Both the position numbers and the translations under genes were made by a program. Positions 12,700-24,600 of a DNA stretch of 64,000 nt are shown one piece after another (the first letter of the stretch is position 1; each line of letters opens with the position of its first letter). Location of the stretch: positions 59,022,080 through 59,086,079 of the forward strand of contig NC_082694.2 of assembly GCF_949987515.2 (NCBI RefSeq), written 5' to 3'. Source of the DNA: Delphinus delphis. Its lineage: Eukaryota; Chordata; Mammalia; Artiodactyla; Delphinidae. Below the pieces are notes generated by a model. That model did no database searches and was not told the origin of the DNA. It was given only the letters and a program-made list of their open reading frames with translations.

Positions 12700-14050
12700 G
12701 AAATGCTGTGCTTCGACAGTTAGCTCTAGAGAGAAAGAACACTACCACTGCAACATTAACGGATGCTCGAAGCTGTACAAAAGCTGCAGTTACCTGGCTT
12801 CAGTTGCTTGTAATTTATTGTGGCATGAGACAAGATGGGGAAATGTTTTGTTTTAAGTGGTATGGATATATTTAGCATATTGAAACCACACAAGTGCTTA
12901 ATTCACTGTTATGTAATCTTTGTACATATAGGCAGTATTTTTCTGTGAAACTTCATATTGCTGAAGACATACACTAAGAATTTATGTAGATAATGTATTT
13001 TATGAGATGTACAAGTTAAGTGTCTTATCTGTACAGATGTAAATGTTGATGAAAATGCAATTGGGATTGATATTTTAAGAATCCTTTAGTATATTCTTGG
13101 GTGCGGCTATATTACAAAATGGGATGCTGGCAATGAAACCGTACATTTAACACTATTGTATTTTTATTATATGTAATTTAGTAATATGAAGATAAATCTT
13201 GTAACTTTTAAAATTGCAATGGAGGCTGTAATCATTTTATAATCTTGTTTTTAATTTTAATGCAAGTACACTGGTGTGTTTATATTTGCACAAAGTATTG
13301 ATATGTGATGTATTAAGTCACAAAAGTAAGCTGTGACATCGTCAATATGCATTTGGCTCCCCAGCATCTTTTTAAAATGTATTTGGATTGTTTTCTATGT
13401 GAAACAAACCAATTAACCCCCTGTTGTAGTAACTGATCTTTTTATATTTCAGCAGAATCCTGTAAGATTGCTTGTCTGTGCTTAAAAACAATACCTTCGA
13501 AAAAATTTTTGAATCACAGAATAGCGGTACCGTGACGTAGCACTGCAGTTGTCTGAATTACAGTATGCACAAAGTATAAGTTAGCATTATCAAAGAGTCC
13601 ACACTAAACATTTCTTATCATCACTTTGAAGAACTATAACATTCCATAGAGCGAAATGGTTCAAATTTCTAGTGGGATTTTTACTTTTGTTGGCCTTATT
13701 TTATGATCATTTTCATGTTTCTTTTGATTTAGAGTATTAACACTTGGCCAAAATAATTTAGTTACTACCTCATATAAACAATATAATGGTTACTACACAT
13801 CACAGGAACTTAGTTTTGGTTAAAGTCATTTTTGATTGCTTTTTTCCAGTGGAATATGTATATACCAAGTTTTAGAAAAATGCACACTTTGGCTCTTTTT
13901 TGCTATATGTTCTTTATATTTTAATGTGAATATATACACAAGGAACAAACTAAATTGTGATTTATGTTCTTCATTTATTTTAATTGACAGTCCTTTTAAA
14001 TATGTTCCTGATTGTACATAGTGTAAAATAAACATGTTTTTTAACATGCT
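12700..14050 (+). other. MAP4K3: MAP4K3 3' untranslated region with poly(A) signal
   Basis: About 1.35 kb of AT-rich, largely repeat-free sequence follows the stop codon. An AATAAA hexamer at 14027-14032 sits in GTAAAATAAACATG and is followed by a T- and TG-containing stretch, so cleavage near 14045-14060 is plausible. The end point is inferred; other hexamers could also be used. Confidence 0.7.
14027..14032 (+). terminator. AATAAA polyadenylation signal, MAP4K3
   Basis: Canonical AATAAA 1.33 kb after the MAP4K3 stop codon. Downstream sequence contains TGTTTTTTAACATGCTGTTG, a plausible U/GU-rich element. Conserved unique sequence ends near here. Confidence 0.65.
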
Positions 14051-14299
14051 GTTGTATAGTAGCTTGTCATCCGGCTTAATCTGTATATAGTGAGACTAAA
14101 ACATATTAAGTAGAAAAAGTTTTTTAATTATTCTAAAATCCTTAGGTAACCATTCTGATCCTTCAGATCCTGATTTTTTATTTGGTCTGTCTCCTCAATT
14201 TCATAAAGGGGTAATATTCCCACATTTGTGAAAAGGGCATCTTTTGTAGAATCTTCAATTTCCCGATCAGGAAAATTGGTGAAACATTCATAATCTTTT

Positions 14300-14515
14300 G
14301 GTTAGAGCGGGGCTTGGCAGACTGCACTTCTCAGCCCAATCCTGCGTAATGCCTACTTTTATAAATGAATTTTATTGGAACAAATTCGTTTGCATGTTGT
14401 CTATAGCTGCTTTTGCAAAAAATACAGTTTCCCCCAAAAAACTGTATTACCCACAGAGCCTAAAACATTTACCATCTGACCCTTTATAGAAAGAGTTTGC
14501 TGACTCCTGGGTTAG
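14300..14515 (+). mobile_element. hAT-Charlie-type (MER1) relic downstream of MAP4K3
   Basis: TTTTATTGGAACAAATTCGT, TTGTCTATAGCTGCTTTTGC, ACCATCTGACCCTTTATAGA and AGTTTGCTGACTCCTGGGTT match the common Charlie element whose terminus reads GTCGGCAAAC in reverse. Exact subfamily not assigned. Confidence 0.65.
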
Positions 14516-15609
14516 AAAAAGGAAGGGAGAATGCAGTTCTGGAGGCAAGGCGGGGAAGATTATATGTGGGAAGAACTGGGTTGGGGATCACGAGGTGACA
14601 TTTCTACTCTTGTTAATGCTCCTGCCTGTTGTTAGGACCTTGGATAATTAACTCCAGAACAGTTTCCTTATCTAAAAATGTGACTTCTAAATCATACAGT
14701 TGTTAATAATCATAGCAGTTGTGTACATTTATCACTCTGCTCAAATACATTCTGACTAATCTTAGCATTAATAACTGAATAATGACTGTTTTAAAAACAC
14801 ATCTTTATCAGTATAACATTATCATCAGTTTATTGAAAAACAGACTCATGAAAAAGATTTTCAAGAAATCAATATTCTGTCCTGGGCATTTATTGACAAG
14901 GTTGTTGATCCTTTTTCTGGGCCACTGTTTTTTCTAATTTCCAAGTCCTATAAATTATATAAAGGGTCACATCTCAAAAAAAATAAACTTTCACGTTTAA
15001 CTGTCAAGCATTTCAAAATATTTCCAGAAGATAACGTATACAACTGGTTGTGTGTTATCTATACAGACCCCTGGAATCAGTCTTTGAGAGAGAGGCCCAG
15101 TAACCTATGTTTCTGTGAAGTTGTACAAATGATTTTGATGTGCAGCTCTTCATGAGAACCACTGGCCCGACATTGAATTTAAATCAGTGTTTCTGAGTGT
15201 GGTCCAAGTATCACTCGCCTTAGAATAATCTTTGATGACACTTAAGAATGCGATAAGAATGTAGCCACTAACTTCTGAGTGAGGATCTTTATTCACTCAA
15301 AAGGAAGAGAGCCACTGACTGAAATGTTGGAAAAGATCTGTTTCATCTTCATTGAAGTTTAAAGCTGTCTGTCTTGTTAGCTAGTTTCGTAGACATTGGT
15401 GTTGAGAAGAATGAGATCAATTGTTTCCGGGCCTTATTGGCATCATTAATCTTGCTAGTATGTCCCCAATTTCAGTAGAGACCAGGAAATAAAGGATAGG
15501 TATCCCTTTTTACCATTACTAGAAGAAGGATAAAAGTGTGCTATACAAAATATAATAATAAGTGCCCAATGCATGTGTTTGTGCTGTTCCACATGCTATA
15601 CATAGATTC

Positions 15610-15800
15610 TCCCACTGAAGTCCCAGAACAGCCCAATGAGGTAGGTAGGTATTGTTAACACCATTTTACAGATGAAGAAACTAAGGCACAGAAAGATTAA
15701 AAAACTTACCCAAGAATATAGTCGGGAAGTAGTAGAGCTAGGATTTGAACCTGGGCACTCAGTTCAAAGTGTATACTCTTAACTACTGTGCTAAACTATG
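15610..15800 (-). mobile_element. MIR SINE
   Basis: CATTTTACAGATGAAGAAAC, AAGGCACAGAAAGATTAAAA and GGATTTGAACCTGGGCACTC. Confidence 0.8.
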
Positions 15801-15809
15801 TACCACACA

Positions 15810-16617
15810 GAATATATGCAGTATATTCACCACCCTCTAAAATACACTCTAGCATTTCTCCCCTGAAATTAGACTTATTTTCTCCAGGAATTGGATTTCA
15901 AATTCTGATTTTCACTGTCTCTTTGCAGCAACAGAAATTAACTCTCTGTCTTAATTTTTCACTTTATCAAAAAGGATTTTCCTTATTCAAAGTGTTTTGT
16001 ATAAGAATAAAAGGATTTGCATGTAATTAATTTTACAATTAAAGCTTATGAAATATGTCTAGTCAAAACTCATTACAAAGACTTTCTTTTAGTTTGTTCT
16101 TATGAGATAATTACTTAACTAACATACATTGATCATTTACAGTAGATCCAAGCTCTTTACTGGCAGTGCGGAAAAGATGGAAAATCATCATTCCCAGTAT
16201 TCCAGGAGCACACTTGGATGAATAAAGATAGATTTAAAGAACAATGCAAAAGGCTGTGCCTAATTCTGGTTTGGGAAAAGGAAAGCCTTTGTGCAGAACG
16301 TTGTATGTAAGCCAGGTTGTTGATAGATGAAGAGGAGTGTATCAAGTGCAGAAAAAAATCAGGGTAGGGAGCTGTAGGCTAGACTAAGGCATATGCAAAA
16401 ATGCCGCTTGTTCAAGGAATAGTGACGTTAAATGCGGCTGAGCTTAGAGTGTGTGGAGCAGAGTAACAAGGCGTGAAGCTAGAAAATAGGGATGGGCCTG
16501 ATTGTGAAGAGCTTTCTAATGAGAAGAGTAGCTCTAATAGTCAACAGTTATGGAAACTGCAGAGATCAAATACCATGAAGATGAAAATAGCTGTTGGCAA
16601 AAAAATAAATAAGGGGG
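15810..16617. other. Intergenic, nothing firmly recognised
   Basis: Unique-looking AT-rich DNA between MAP4K3 and the CpG island. 16140-16560 faintly resembles old L2 sequence. Confidence 0.45.
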
Positions 16618-16753
16618 AGGGACTTCCCTGGCGGTCCAGTGGTTAAGACTCAGTGCTTCCATTGCAGGGGATGCAGGTTCGATCCCTGGTGGAGGAACTA
16701 GGATCCCACATGCTGCGTGGTGCGGTCAAAGAAAGAAAGAAAGAAAAAAAAAA
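16618..16753 (+). mobile_element. CHR-type SINE, forward
   Basis: AGGGACTTCCCTGGCGGTCC start, AGGTTCGATCCCTGG box B, tail AAAGAAAGAAAGAAAG. Confidence 0.87.
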
Positions 16754-17642
16754 CAGCCGTTGGGTTTGTACCTAAGGTTATGGTGATCTCTTGTATCCTT
16801 ACTGAGAAAGTTACCTAAATAGCATGATGAGGGCAAAAATGATAGAGAAATAAGTTGATGTTAAGTTTACCTGGGAGTATGTTTGGTCTTGAAGGAGGTA
16901 AAGGTTTGTGTTTTTGTTTTTATCTCTGTTTTTTGTTTCTAAAGATGGGCAGAGATTAGAACATATTTCTAAGCAAATGAAGGAAATGGAAAATGGAAGA
17001 TAGATGACAAAAAGGGAGAAGCGTTACCTCTGAGGGAAGAAGGGAAGTATCGACATCCTAAATCTGGGCATGATGGAGAGCATTTTACTGATGCTAAACA
17101 AGTGTGTATGAGCTCGTTAACAACAGAGATAGTGTTTCCAAGTTCCTCTTGGAAACAAGAAGGGTAGACTGGCAAAAATTATCTATTCCATTGTTAATAC
17201 CTATACCTCCATATAGCATTCGTCACATTACTTGTTTGCTTGACTTGATTCCCCACTGGGTGGCAAACATGTCTCTCACTCTGAATCAGCCCCACGTTAA
17301 CTAGTACGATGCTTGCTGAATTATGAAAATGGCAGCAGTGGACCACAGGTAATACATAAAACTGCTTGTTACCAAAAAGCCTACAGAAGTCTGCTGGAAA
17401 GCTATTTGGACACCGAGGCGGAACCGAAGAGTAAAGATTAATAATAAGAGGATCTGGCTACCCGAAGGTCTCTGCCCAGGCAGGAAAACGAACTTCTGTA
17501 ACTTCAACGTTTATATTTGCTTAATTTTAGTGCTCCCGAGGACTTGGATAGGAACAGGACTTGGTATAATCACAGTGTTATGGAAAAGTGGTTAAAACGT
17601 TTCCCGAGTGCCTCCTTCAGGGCAGCTTAAAAGGGTTCTCGG

Positions 17643-17855
17643 GGGCTTCCCCGGTGGCGCAGTGGTTGAGAGTCCGCCTGCCGATGCAGGGTACACGTGT
17701 TCGTGCCCCGGTCCGGGAGGATCCCACATGCCGCGGAGCGGCTGGGCCCGTGAGCCATGGCCGCTGAGCCTGCGCGTCCCGAGCCTGTGCTCCGCAACGG
17801 GAGAGGCCACGACAGTGAAAGGCCCGCGTACCGAACAAAAAAAAAAGAAAAAGAA
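17643..17855 (+). mobile_element. CHR-1-type SINE next to CpG island, with TSD
   Basis: Full-length young copy between perfect 14-bp repeats AAAAGGGTTCTCGG (17629-17642 and 17856-17869). It ends ~45 bp before the CpG island, so it is a lineage-specific insertion at the putative promoter. Confidence 0.93.
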
Positions 17856-18024
17856 AAAAGGGTTCTCGGAGGAGAAACTGCTGCTGCGTTCACACTCTGC
17901 CGTTAAGGGCTTGCCCAAAAGTGACCCACCGAGATGCTGAAACCAGGCCGCGGGCTTCCGCTGCGGCGGGCGCCGGGGAAACCGGCTCCGGAAGCCGCCC
18001 TACCCCGAGCGGCCTGAGCGTCCG

Positions 18025-18038
18025 GTTGCCAGGGAGAC
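18025..18038 (+). promoter_or_regulatory. RFX X-box-like site
   Basis: GTTGCCAGGGAGAC matches 11 of 14 positions of the palindromic X-box GTTGCCATGGCAAC. The first half-site is perfect and the second degenerate. RFX factors bind such sites in promoters of ciliary genes, which would suit a CDKL kinase. Confidence 0.4.
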
Positions 18039-18099
18039 GCCGCGGCGGTGGCGCACGGGAGTCGCTGCGCCGGGGGGCGCTTCCTGCGCACTGCGTCGC

Positions 18100-18157
18100 G
18101 CGCTGGAGTCGGGCTGAAGGGGCTGCTCGAGACTGTCGCCGTCGCCTTGTCCTCGCC
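18100..18157 (+). other. Possible 3' end of a non-coding first exon of CDKL4
   Basis: The CpG island contains CTCGCC|GTAAGT at 18152-18163, a near-consensus donor, on the strand of CDKL4. If used it would splice to the acceptor ending at 42282. The 5' end is unknown and the coordinates cover only the terminal part. No transcript evidence is available. Confidence 0.35.
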
Positions 18158-18479
18158 GTAAGTGCGGCGGCCGGCGGGCGGGGTCCGGCTGTGAGGAGGG
18201 TCGGCGCCGGGGGTGATGGAGAGAGAAGTGGAGTCTGGATGGAGGCTTCCAGAGAAGGGAAAGTTCCCTGAGAGAAGGGGAGCGGGGCAGCCTTGCAGTT
18301 CGGCGGCCTCTGGAGGGACAGGCAGGGGTTGGGGGGGGAGGGGCTAGAGGTGACAGTGACTCCCGCGGGCCGCACGACCCACCCGATGCGGGCCCCTGGG
18401 GAGCGGAGCGGCTGCGCTTTGGGAGACCCCTGGTGTGGCCGAGAAGCTGCACTGTCATTAAATGTAGAGTCAAGACTAG

Positions 18480-19980
18480 TTTAGAGGCCTGGAAATCAAG
18501 TGGCTTATGCCAGACGTCCAGATCCGTTATGTGTTCACATGAAATGTGAGGCTTTTAAACAAAATTAGTTTCTTGGATTATGTAAATTATATGGGCTTTG
18601 ATTTTCTGGGGATGCTTTTAGTTAATCCTATTGTACTATCACTAGGACAAGTTTATAAACACGTGTGTGTACTTTTGAAATTCTGCGATTCAGTATTATG
18701 TTTATAAAACAGATGCAGAATGGTTTTATAGCCCACTTTCCTGGTCAATTTTATTAAATATAATTGCATGTTTGGTTGTGCTGGAAACAATAATAACAAC
18801 ATAGCAGACTGACTTGTAGCCTGTAGAATCTGTAACTGGTCTGGCCTGGTCTTGAAAAGGTCTCCTTACCGCCCCCCCTCATTCCTAACGCCACTATTTA
18901 CACAAGTTTCCTCTAAACTTTTAGATTAGGAAATTAATGTGTTTTTTCACCCCATTTCCTCTCCGTTTCTTAATTTTGTTTTTTTTCTCTCAGCGTGTTC
19001 TTTAAAGGCTGGCTAGAGCCCTCATGACCTGCTTTTGTGATACAATTGTGGAAAATAATCTGCCTTCAAGTGTTTTCTCGGTTTCTATGTGCATCCTTTT
19101 GCAAATCCTCAAGACTAAGGAAGTTAAATAGAAAATTTTCAAAGAATTTAATAATCCACTCAATTATCTATTTTATCTATCTTCCTATATTCACCAATCG
19201 GCCCAAGTCTATACCTGCTTTTGCCTTTGTACACAGAACTTCGTTAACTTAATACTCAAATATTTGGTAACTTCTGAAGTCAGGAAGCCCTGCAGCCAAG
19301 AGGTACATAGGTTCAGACTGAAGGTGACTAATGATTAGGAAAAATATTTTCTTTTTTTTTTTTTTTTAACATTTTCATCTATTCCCTGCAAGTAGCTATC
19401 TCACTGTTTCATCTTGATTTCCTGACCAGGTACTATTTTAACAATCAAAATGTATTACTGCCTTTGCTTAAAGAAGAAAGACATATTTAGTGGAAAGCTT
19501 AGAGAATAAAATTATGGTAGGATTACAACAGACAGGTTGAGCACCTACTATGTGCCAGACAGTGGGCAAACAAGGCACATCAGGTGTAATAAATAATGTG
19601 TAAAAAAGGAGTCGGGGAACTTAACTCAGTATGTGTGGAGAGAAAGAGCTTGCCTTTGGGGATTGGGGAGGGCTAAGCAGAAAAAACACTTGACTTGAAC
19701 TGCAAAAGATCAAGAGGATTTTGAGGTCAAACCTTCCAAGCAGCGGTTGGTGTACGTAGAGACTTAGAGACTTGAAAGTGTTTGGGGAAGAATCTGAGAA
19801 GCACTGAGGGAAAGGTCCATTGGGACCAGGGTGGAAAGGACTGTAAATATCATACTACAGTTTGAACTTTATTCTGTGGCAGTAGAGGCCATAGCCATTT
19901 TTGAGGAAGGACGATTATACTGATGACTGAGAAAGATGTTTTTGTTTTAATTGAAATATGCTGAAAAAAAAGTGATTTGA
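18480..19980. other. Sequence after the CpG island, nothing recognised
   Basis: AT-rich; presumed CDKL4 5' intron if the island is its promoter. 19530-19800 has L2/MIR-like text (ACCTACTATGTGCCAGACAG). No exon found. Confidence 0.5.
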
Positions 19981-20181
19981 GGGGCCTCCCTGGTGGCGCA
20001 GTGGTTGAGAGTCCGCCTGCCGATGCAGGGGACATGGGTTCGTGCCCCGGTCCGGGAAGATCCCACATGCCGCAGAGCGGCTGGGCCCGTGAGCCATGGC
20101 CGCTGAGCCTGCGCGTCCGGAGCCTGTGCTCCGCAACGGGAGAGGCCACAACAGTGAGAGGCCCGCGTACCGCAAAAAAAA
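19981..20181 (+). mobile_element. CHR-1-type SINE, forward, with TSD
   Basis: GGGGCCTCCCTGGTGGCGCA to GCGTACCGC and an A tail; AAAAAAAAGTGATTTGA before and AAAAAAAAGTGATTCGA after (one mismatch). Confidence 0.92.
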
Positions 20182-20963
20182 AAAAAAAAGTGATTCGAAA
20201 CTTTAGTCCCACTATAGGTTTTTAAAATAGCTCTCTTTTGATATAATAATTTCAAAACTGCAAGCATAGTACAATTAACTCCCATACATTTACATTCATT
20301 AATTGTTTACATTTTGCTCGTTTCCTTTCTATCTCTCTCTGGGTATATATATATACACACATATATATGCATATTAATTTTTCTCTACTGTTTGAGGGTA
20401 AGTTGCAGACATCATGTCCCTTTATCCTTAAATAGTTCAGTGTATATTTCCTAAGAACTAGGACACTTACATAACCACAGTAAAGATTACCAAAATCAGG
20501 AAATTTGATATCTGATCCACAGTCAATATTTAGGTTTTGCCAGTTATCCCAGTATGCTTCTTTATAGCTCTTTTTTTCCCCATTCCAGGATCAAACCCCA
20601 GATCCACATTACATTGCATCTTCACATCTCTTCAGTACTGTTCAGTCTGGAACAGTACTTTGACATTTGTCTTTCATTTGTTAAGAACACAGACCAGTTA
20701 TTTGTAGAGTGGTCCTCGATTTGGCTTTGTCTACTGTTTCCTCATAATTATATTCAGGTTTTGCCTTTTTGGCAGAAATATCACAGAGGAGATCCTGTCC
20801 TCAGTGGCTCATTTGACTCTTCTAGAAATTGCATGTAAATGGAATCACATAATATGTGTTTTTTTTGTGTGTGTGATTTTTCTCAGATAGCATTATATAT
20901 ATATATTTTTTTTTTAATGTTTATCACATTATAGCATGTATCAGTACTTGGTTCCTTTCTATT

Positions 20964-21018
20964 ATTTTTTAATTTTTATTGGAGTGTAATTGATTTACAA
21001 TGTTGTGTTAGTTTCTTT
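20964..21018 (-). mobile_element. Micro L1 insertion (~55 bp, 5'-truncated) with TSD
   Basis: Only the last ~55 bases of an L1 3' end (TTTTTATTGGAGTGTAATTG...GTTAG) sit between two copies of GTTCCTTTCTATT (20951-20963 and 21019-21031) inside the older L1. Confidence 0.75.
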
Positions 21019-21135
21019 GTTCCTTTCTATTGCTGAATAGTATTTCATTGAATGGATAGTCATTCATCAGTTGATGGACATTGGTTTGCTTTCAGTTTGG
21101 GGCTCTTATGAATAATGATACTATAAATATTTTGG

Positions 21136-21238
21136 GAATTCCCTAGCAGTTCAGTGTTTAGGACTCAGCACTTTCACTTTTGGGGCCCGGGTTCAATCCC
21201 TGGTAGAACTAAGATCCCGCAAGCCACCGGGCCAAAAA
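21136..21238 (+). mobile_element. CHR-type SINE, forward
   Basis: GGGAATTCCCTAGCAGTTCA start, GGGTTCAATCCCTGG box B, GCCACCGGGCCAAAAAA end. Inserted in the older L1. Confidence 0.85.
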
Positions 21239-21668
21239 ATATATATATTGATATATATTTGCAAACATGTCTTTGTGCAGACATATTTTTTAATTCTTCC
21301 TAGATAGATACCGAACACTAGAATTGCTGTTTACATTTAACATTTTTTTTACATCTTTATTGGAGTATAATTGCTTTACAATGGTGTGTTAGTTTCTGCT
21401 CTATAACAAAGTGAATCAGTTATACATATACATATGTTCCCATATCTCCTCCCTCTTCCGTCTCCCGCCCTCCCACCCTCCCTATCCCTCCCATCCAGGT
21501 GGTCACAAAGCACTGAGCTGATCTCCCTGTGCTATGCGGCTGCTTCCCACTAGCTATCTGTTTTTCGTTTGGTAGTGTATATATGTCCATGCCTCTCTCT
21601 CGCTTTGTCACAGCTTACCCTTCCTCCTCCCCATATCCTCAAGTCCATTCTCTAGTAGGTCTGTGTCT

Positions 21669-24600
21669 TTATTTCTGTCTTACCCCTAGGTTCTTCATGA
21701 CATTTTTTTTTCTTATTCCATATATATGTGTTAGCATATGGTATTTGTCTTTCTCTTTCTGACTTACTTCACTCTGTGTGACAGACTCTAGGTCCATCCA
21801 CCTCACTACAAATAACGCAATTTCATTTCTTTTTATGGCTGAGTAATATTTCATTGTATATACGTGCCACATCTTCTTTATCCATTCATCCGATGATGGG
21901 CACTTAGGTTGTTTCCATCTCTGGGCTACTGTAAATAGAGCTGCAATGAACATTTTGGTACATGACTCTTTTTGAATTATGGTTTTCTCAGGGTATATGC
22001 CCAGTAGTGGGATTGCTGGGTCATATGGTAGTTCTATTTGTAGTTTTTTAAGGAACCTCCATACTGTTCTCCATAGTAGCTATACCAATTCACATTCCCA
22101 CCAGCAGTGCAAAAGTGTTCCCTTTTCTCCACACCCTCTCCAGCATTTATTGTTTCTAGATTTTTTGATGATGGCCATTCTGACCGGTGTGAGATGATAT
22201 CTCATTGTAGTTTTGATTTGCATTTCTCTAATGATTAATGATGTTGCGCATTCTTTCATGTGTTTGTTGGCAATCTGTATATCTTCTTTGGAGAAATGTC
22301 TATTTAGATCTGCCCATTTTTGGATTGGATTGTTTGTTTTTTTGTTATTGAGCTGCACGAGCTGCTTATAAATTTTGGAGATTAATCCTTTGTCAGTTGC
22401 TTCATTTACAAATATTTTCTCCCATTCTGAGGGTTGTCTTTTGGTCTTGTTTATGGTTTCCTTTGCTGTGCTAAAGCTTTGAAGTTTCGTTAGGTCCCAT
22501 TTGTTTATTTTTGTTTTTATTTCCATTTCTCTAGGAGGTGGGTCAAAAAGGATCTTGCTGTGATTTATGTCATAGAGTGTTCTGCCTATGTTTTCCTCTA
22601 AGAGTTTGATAGTTTCTGGCCTTACATTTAGGTCTTTAATCCATTTTGAGCTTATTTTTCTGTATGGTGTTAGGGAGTGATCTAATCTCATACTTTTACA
22701 TGTAGCTGTCCAGTTTTCCCAACACCACTTATTGAAGAGGCTGTCCTTTCTCCAGTGTACATTCCTGCCTCCTTTATCAAAGATAAGGTGACCATATGTG
22801 CGTGGGTTTATCTCTGGGCTTTCTATGCTGTTCCATTGATCTATATTTCTGTTTTTGTGCCAGTACCATACTGTCTTCATTACTGTAGCTTTGTAGTATG
22901 TTCTGAAGTCAGGGAGCCTGATTCCTCCAGCTCCGTTTTTTGTTCTCAAGATTGCTTTGGCTATTCGGGTTCTTTTGTGTTTCCATACAAATTGTGAAAT
23001 TTTTGTTCTAGTTCTGTGAAAAATCCCATTAGTAGTTTGATAGGGATTGATTTGAATCTGTAGATTGCTTTGAATAGTACAGTCATTTTCACAATGTTGA
23101 TTCTTCCAATCCAAGAACGTGGTACATCTCTCCATCTATTTGTATCATCTTTAATTTCTTTCATCAGTGTCTTATAATTTTCTGCATACAGGTCTTTTGT
23201 CTCCTTAGGTAGGTTTATTCCTAGATATTTTATTCTTTTTGTTGCAGTGGTAAATGGGAGTGTTTTCTTGATTTCACTTTCAGATTTTTCATCATTATTG
23301 TATAGGAATGCCAGAGATTTCTGTGCATTAATTTTGTATCCTGCTACTTTACCAAATTCATTGATTAGCTCTAGTAGTTTTCTGGTAGCATCTTTAGGAT
23401 TCTCTATGTATATATCATGTCATCTGCAAAGAGTGACAGCTTTACTTCTTCTTTTCCGATTTGGATTCCTTTTACTTCCTTTTCTTCTCTGATTGCTGTG
23501 GCTAAAACTTCCAAAACTATGTTGAATAAGAGTGGTGAGAGTGGGCAGCCTTGTCTTGTTCCTGATATTAGTGGAAATACTTTCAGTTTTTCACCGTTGA
23601 GGATGATGTTGGCTGTGGGTTTGTCATATATGGCCTTTATTATGTTGAGGAAAGTTCCCTCTATGCCTACTTTCTGCAGGGTTTTTATCATCAATGGGTG
23701 TTGAATTTTGTCAAAAGCTTTCTCTGCATCTATTGAGATGATCATATGGTTTTTATCCTTCAATTTGTTAATGTGGTGTATCACGTTGATGGATTTGCGT
23801 ATATTGAAGAATCCTTGCATTCCTGGAATAAACCCCACTTGATCATGGTGTATGATCCTTTTAATGTGCTGTTGGATTCTGTTTGCTAGTATTTTGTTGA
23901 GGATTTTTGCATCTATGTTCATCAGTGATATTGGCCTGTAGTTTTCTTTCTTTGTGACATCCTTGTCTGGTTTTGGTATCAGGGTGATGGTGGCCTCATA
24001 GAATGAGTTTGGGAGTGTTCCTCCTACTATATTTTGGAAGAGTTTGAGAAGGATAGGTGTTAGCTCTTCTCTAAATGTTTGATAGAATTCGCCTGTGAAG
24101 CCATCTGGTCCTGGGCTTTTGTTTGTTGGAAGATTTTTAATCACAGTTTCAATTTCAGTGCTTGTGTTTGGTCTGTTCATATTTTCTATTTCTTCCTGAT
24201 TCAGTCTTGGCAAGTTGTGCATTTCTAAGAATTTGTCCATTTCTTCCAGGTTGTCCATTTTATTGGCATAGAGTTGCTTGTAGTAATCTCTCATGATCTT
24301 TTGTATTTCTGCAGTGTCAGTTGTTACTTCTCCTTTTTCATTTCTAATTCTATTGATTTGAGTCTTCTTCCTTTTTTTTTTGATGAGTCTGGCTAATGGT
24401 TTATCAATTTTGTTTATCTTCTCAAAGAACCAGCTTTTAGTTTTATTGATCTTTGCTATCGTTTCCTTCATTGCTTTTTTCATTTATTTCTGATCTGATC
24501 TTTATGATTTCTTTCCTTCTGCTAACTTTGGGGTTTTTTTGTTCTTCTTTCTCTAATTGCTTTAGGTGCAAGGTTAGGTTGTTTATTCGAGATGGTTCCT

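Larger units (their letters stand above)
17900..18440 (+). promoter_or_regulatory. CpG island, candidate CDKL4 promoter
   Basis: About 0.5 kb of GC-rich, CpG-dense unique sequence in an AT-rich surround, not explained by a repeat. It contains CCGGAAG (17988-17994) and a reverse GCTTCCG (ETS-like sites), an RFX X-box-like site, and CCGTAAGTG, a possible splice donor, at 18158. It lies 3.9 kb after the MAP4K3 end and 24 kb before the first CDKL4 coding exon, which has an upstream splice acceptor and so needs a non-coding first exon. Assignment to CDKL4 is inference. Long reading frames on both strands are GC-driven and match nothing recognised. Confidence 0.6.
20230..21341 (-). mobile_element. 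Older L1, 3' part left of the nested L1
   Basis: Degenerate L1M-like 3' sequence in reverse orientation, for example CATGTATCAGTACTTGGTTC and TTGCTGAATAGTATTTCATT. It resumes after the nested L1 at 28396 with ACATTGCCAAATTGTTTTGC. A tiny L1 fragment and a SINE are inserted into it. The 3' boundary is approximate. Confidence 0.7.

Noticed and set aside
12521..12856. 111-codon frame across the last MAP4K3 exon
   Set aside because: Different frame from the MAP4K3 exon 12612-12699; a shadow with no similarity.
17608..17940. Long reading frames such as SRSAACGI / GGAVVESPPADAGD, recurring at 2.5, 17.6, 20.0, 36.0, 57.4 and 60.2 kb
   Set aside because: They are translations of CHR-type SINEs; the same peptide recurs at every copy.
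17890..18473. Overlapping 116-161 codon frames on both strands of the CpG island
   Set aside because: GC-rich DNA has few stops. Composition is Pro/Arg/Ala-rich with no domain, and frames exist on both strands.
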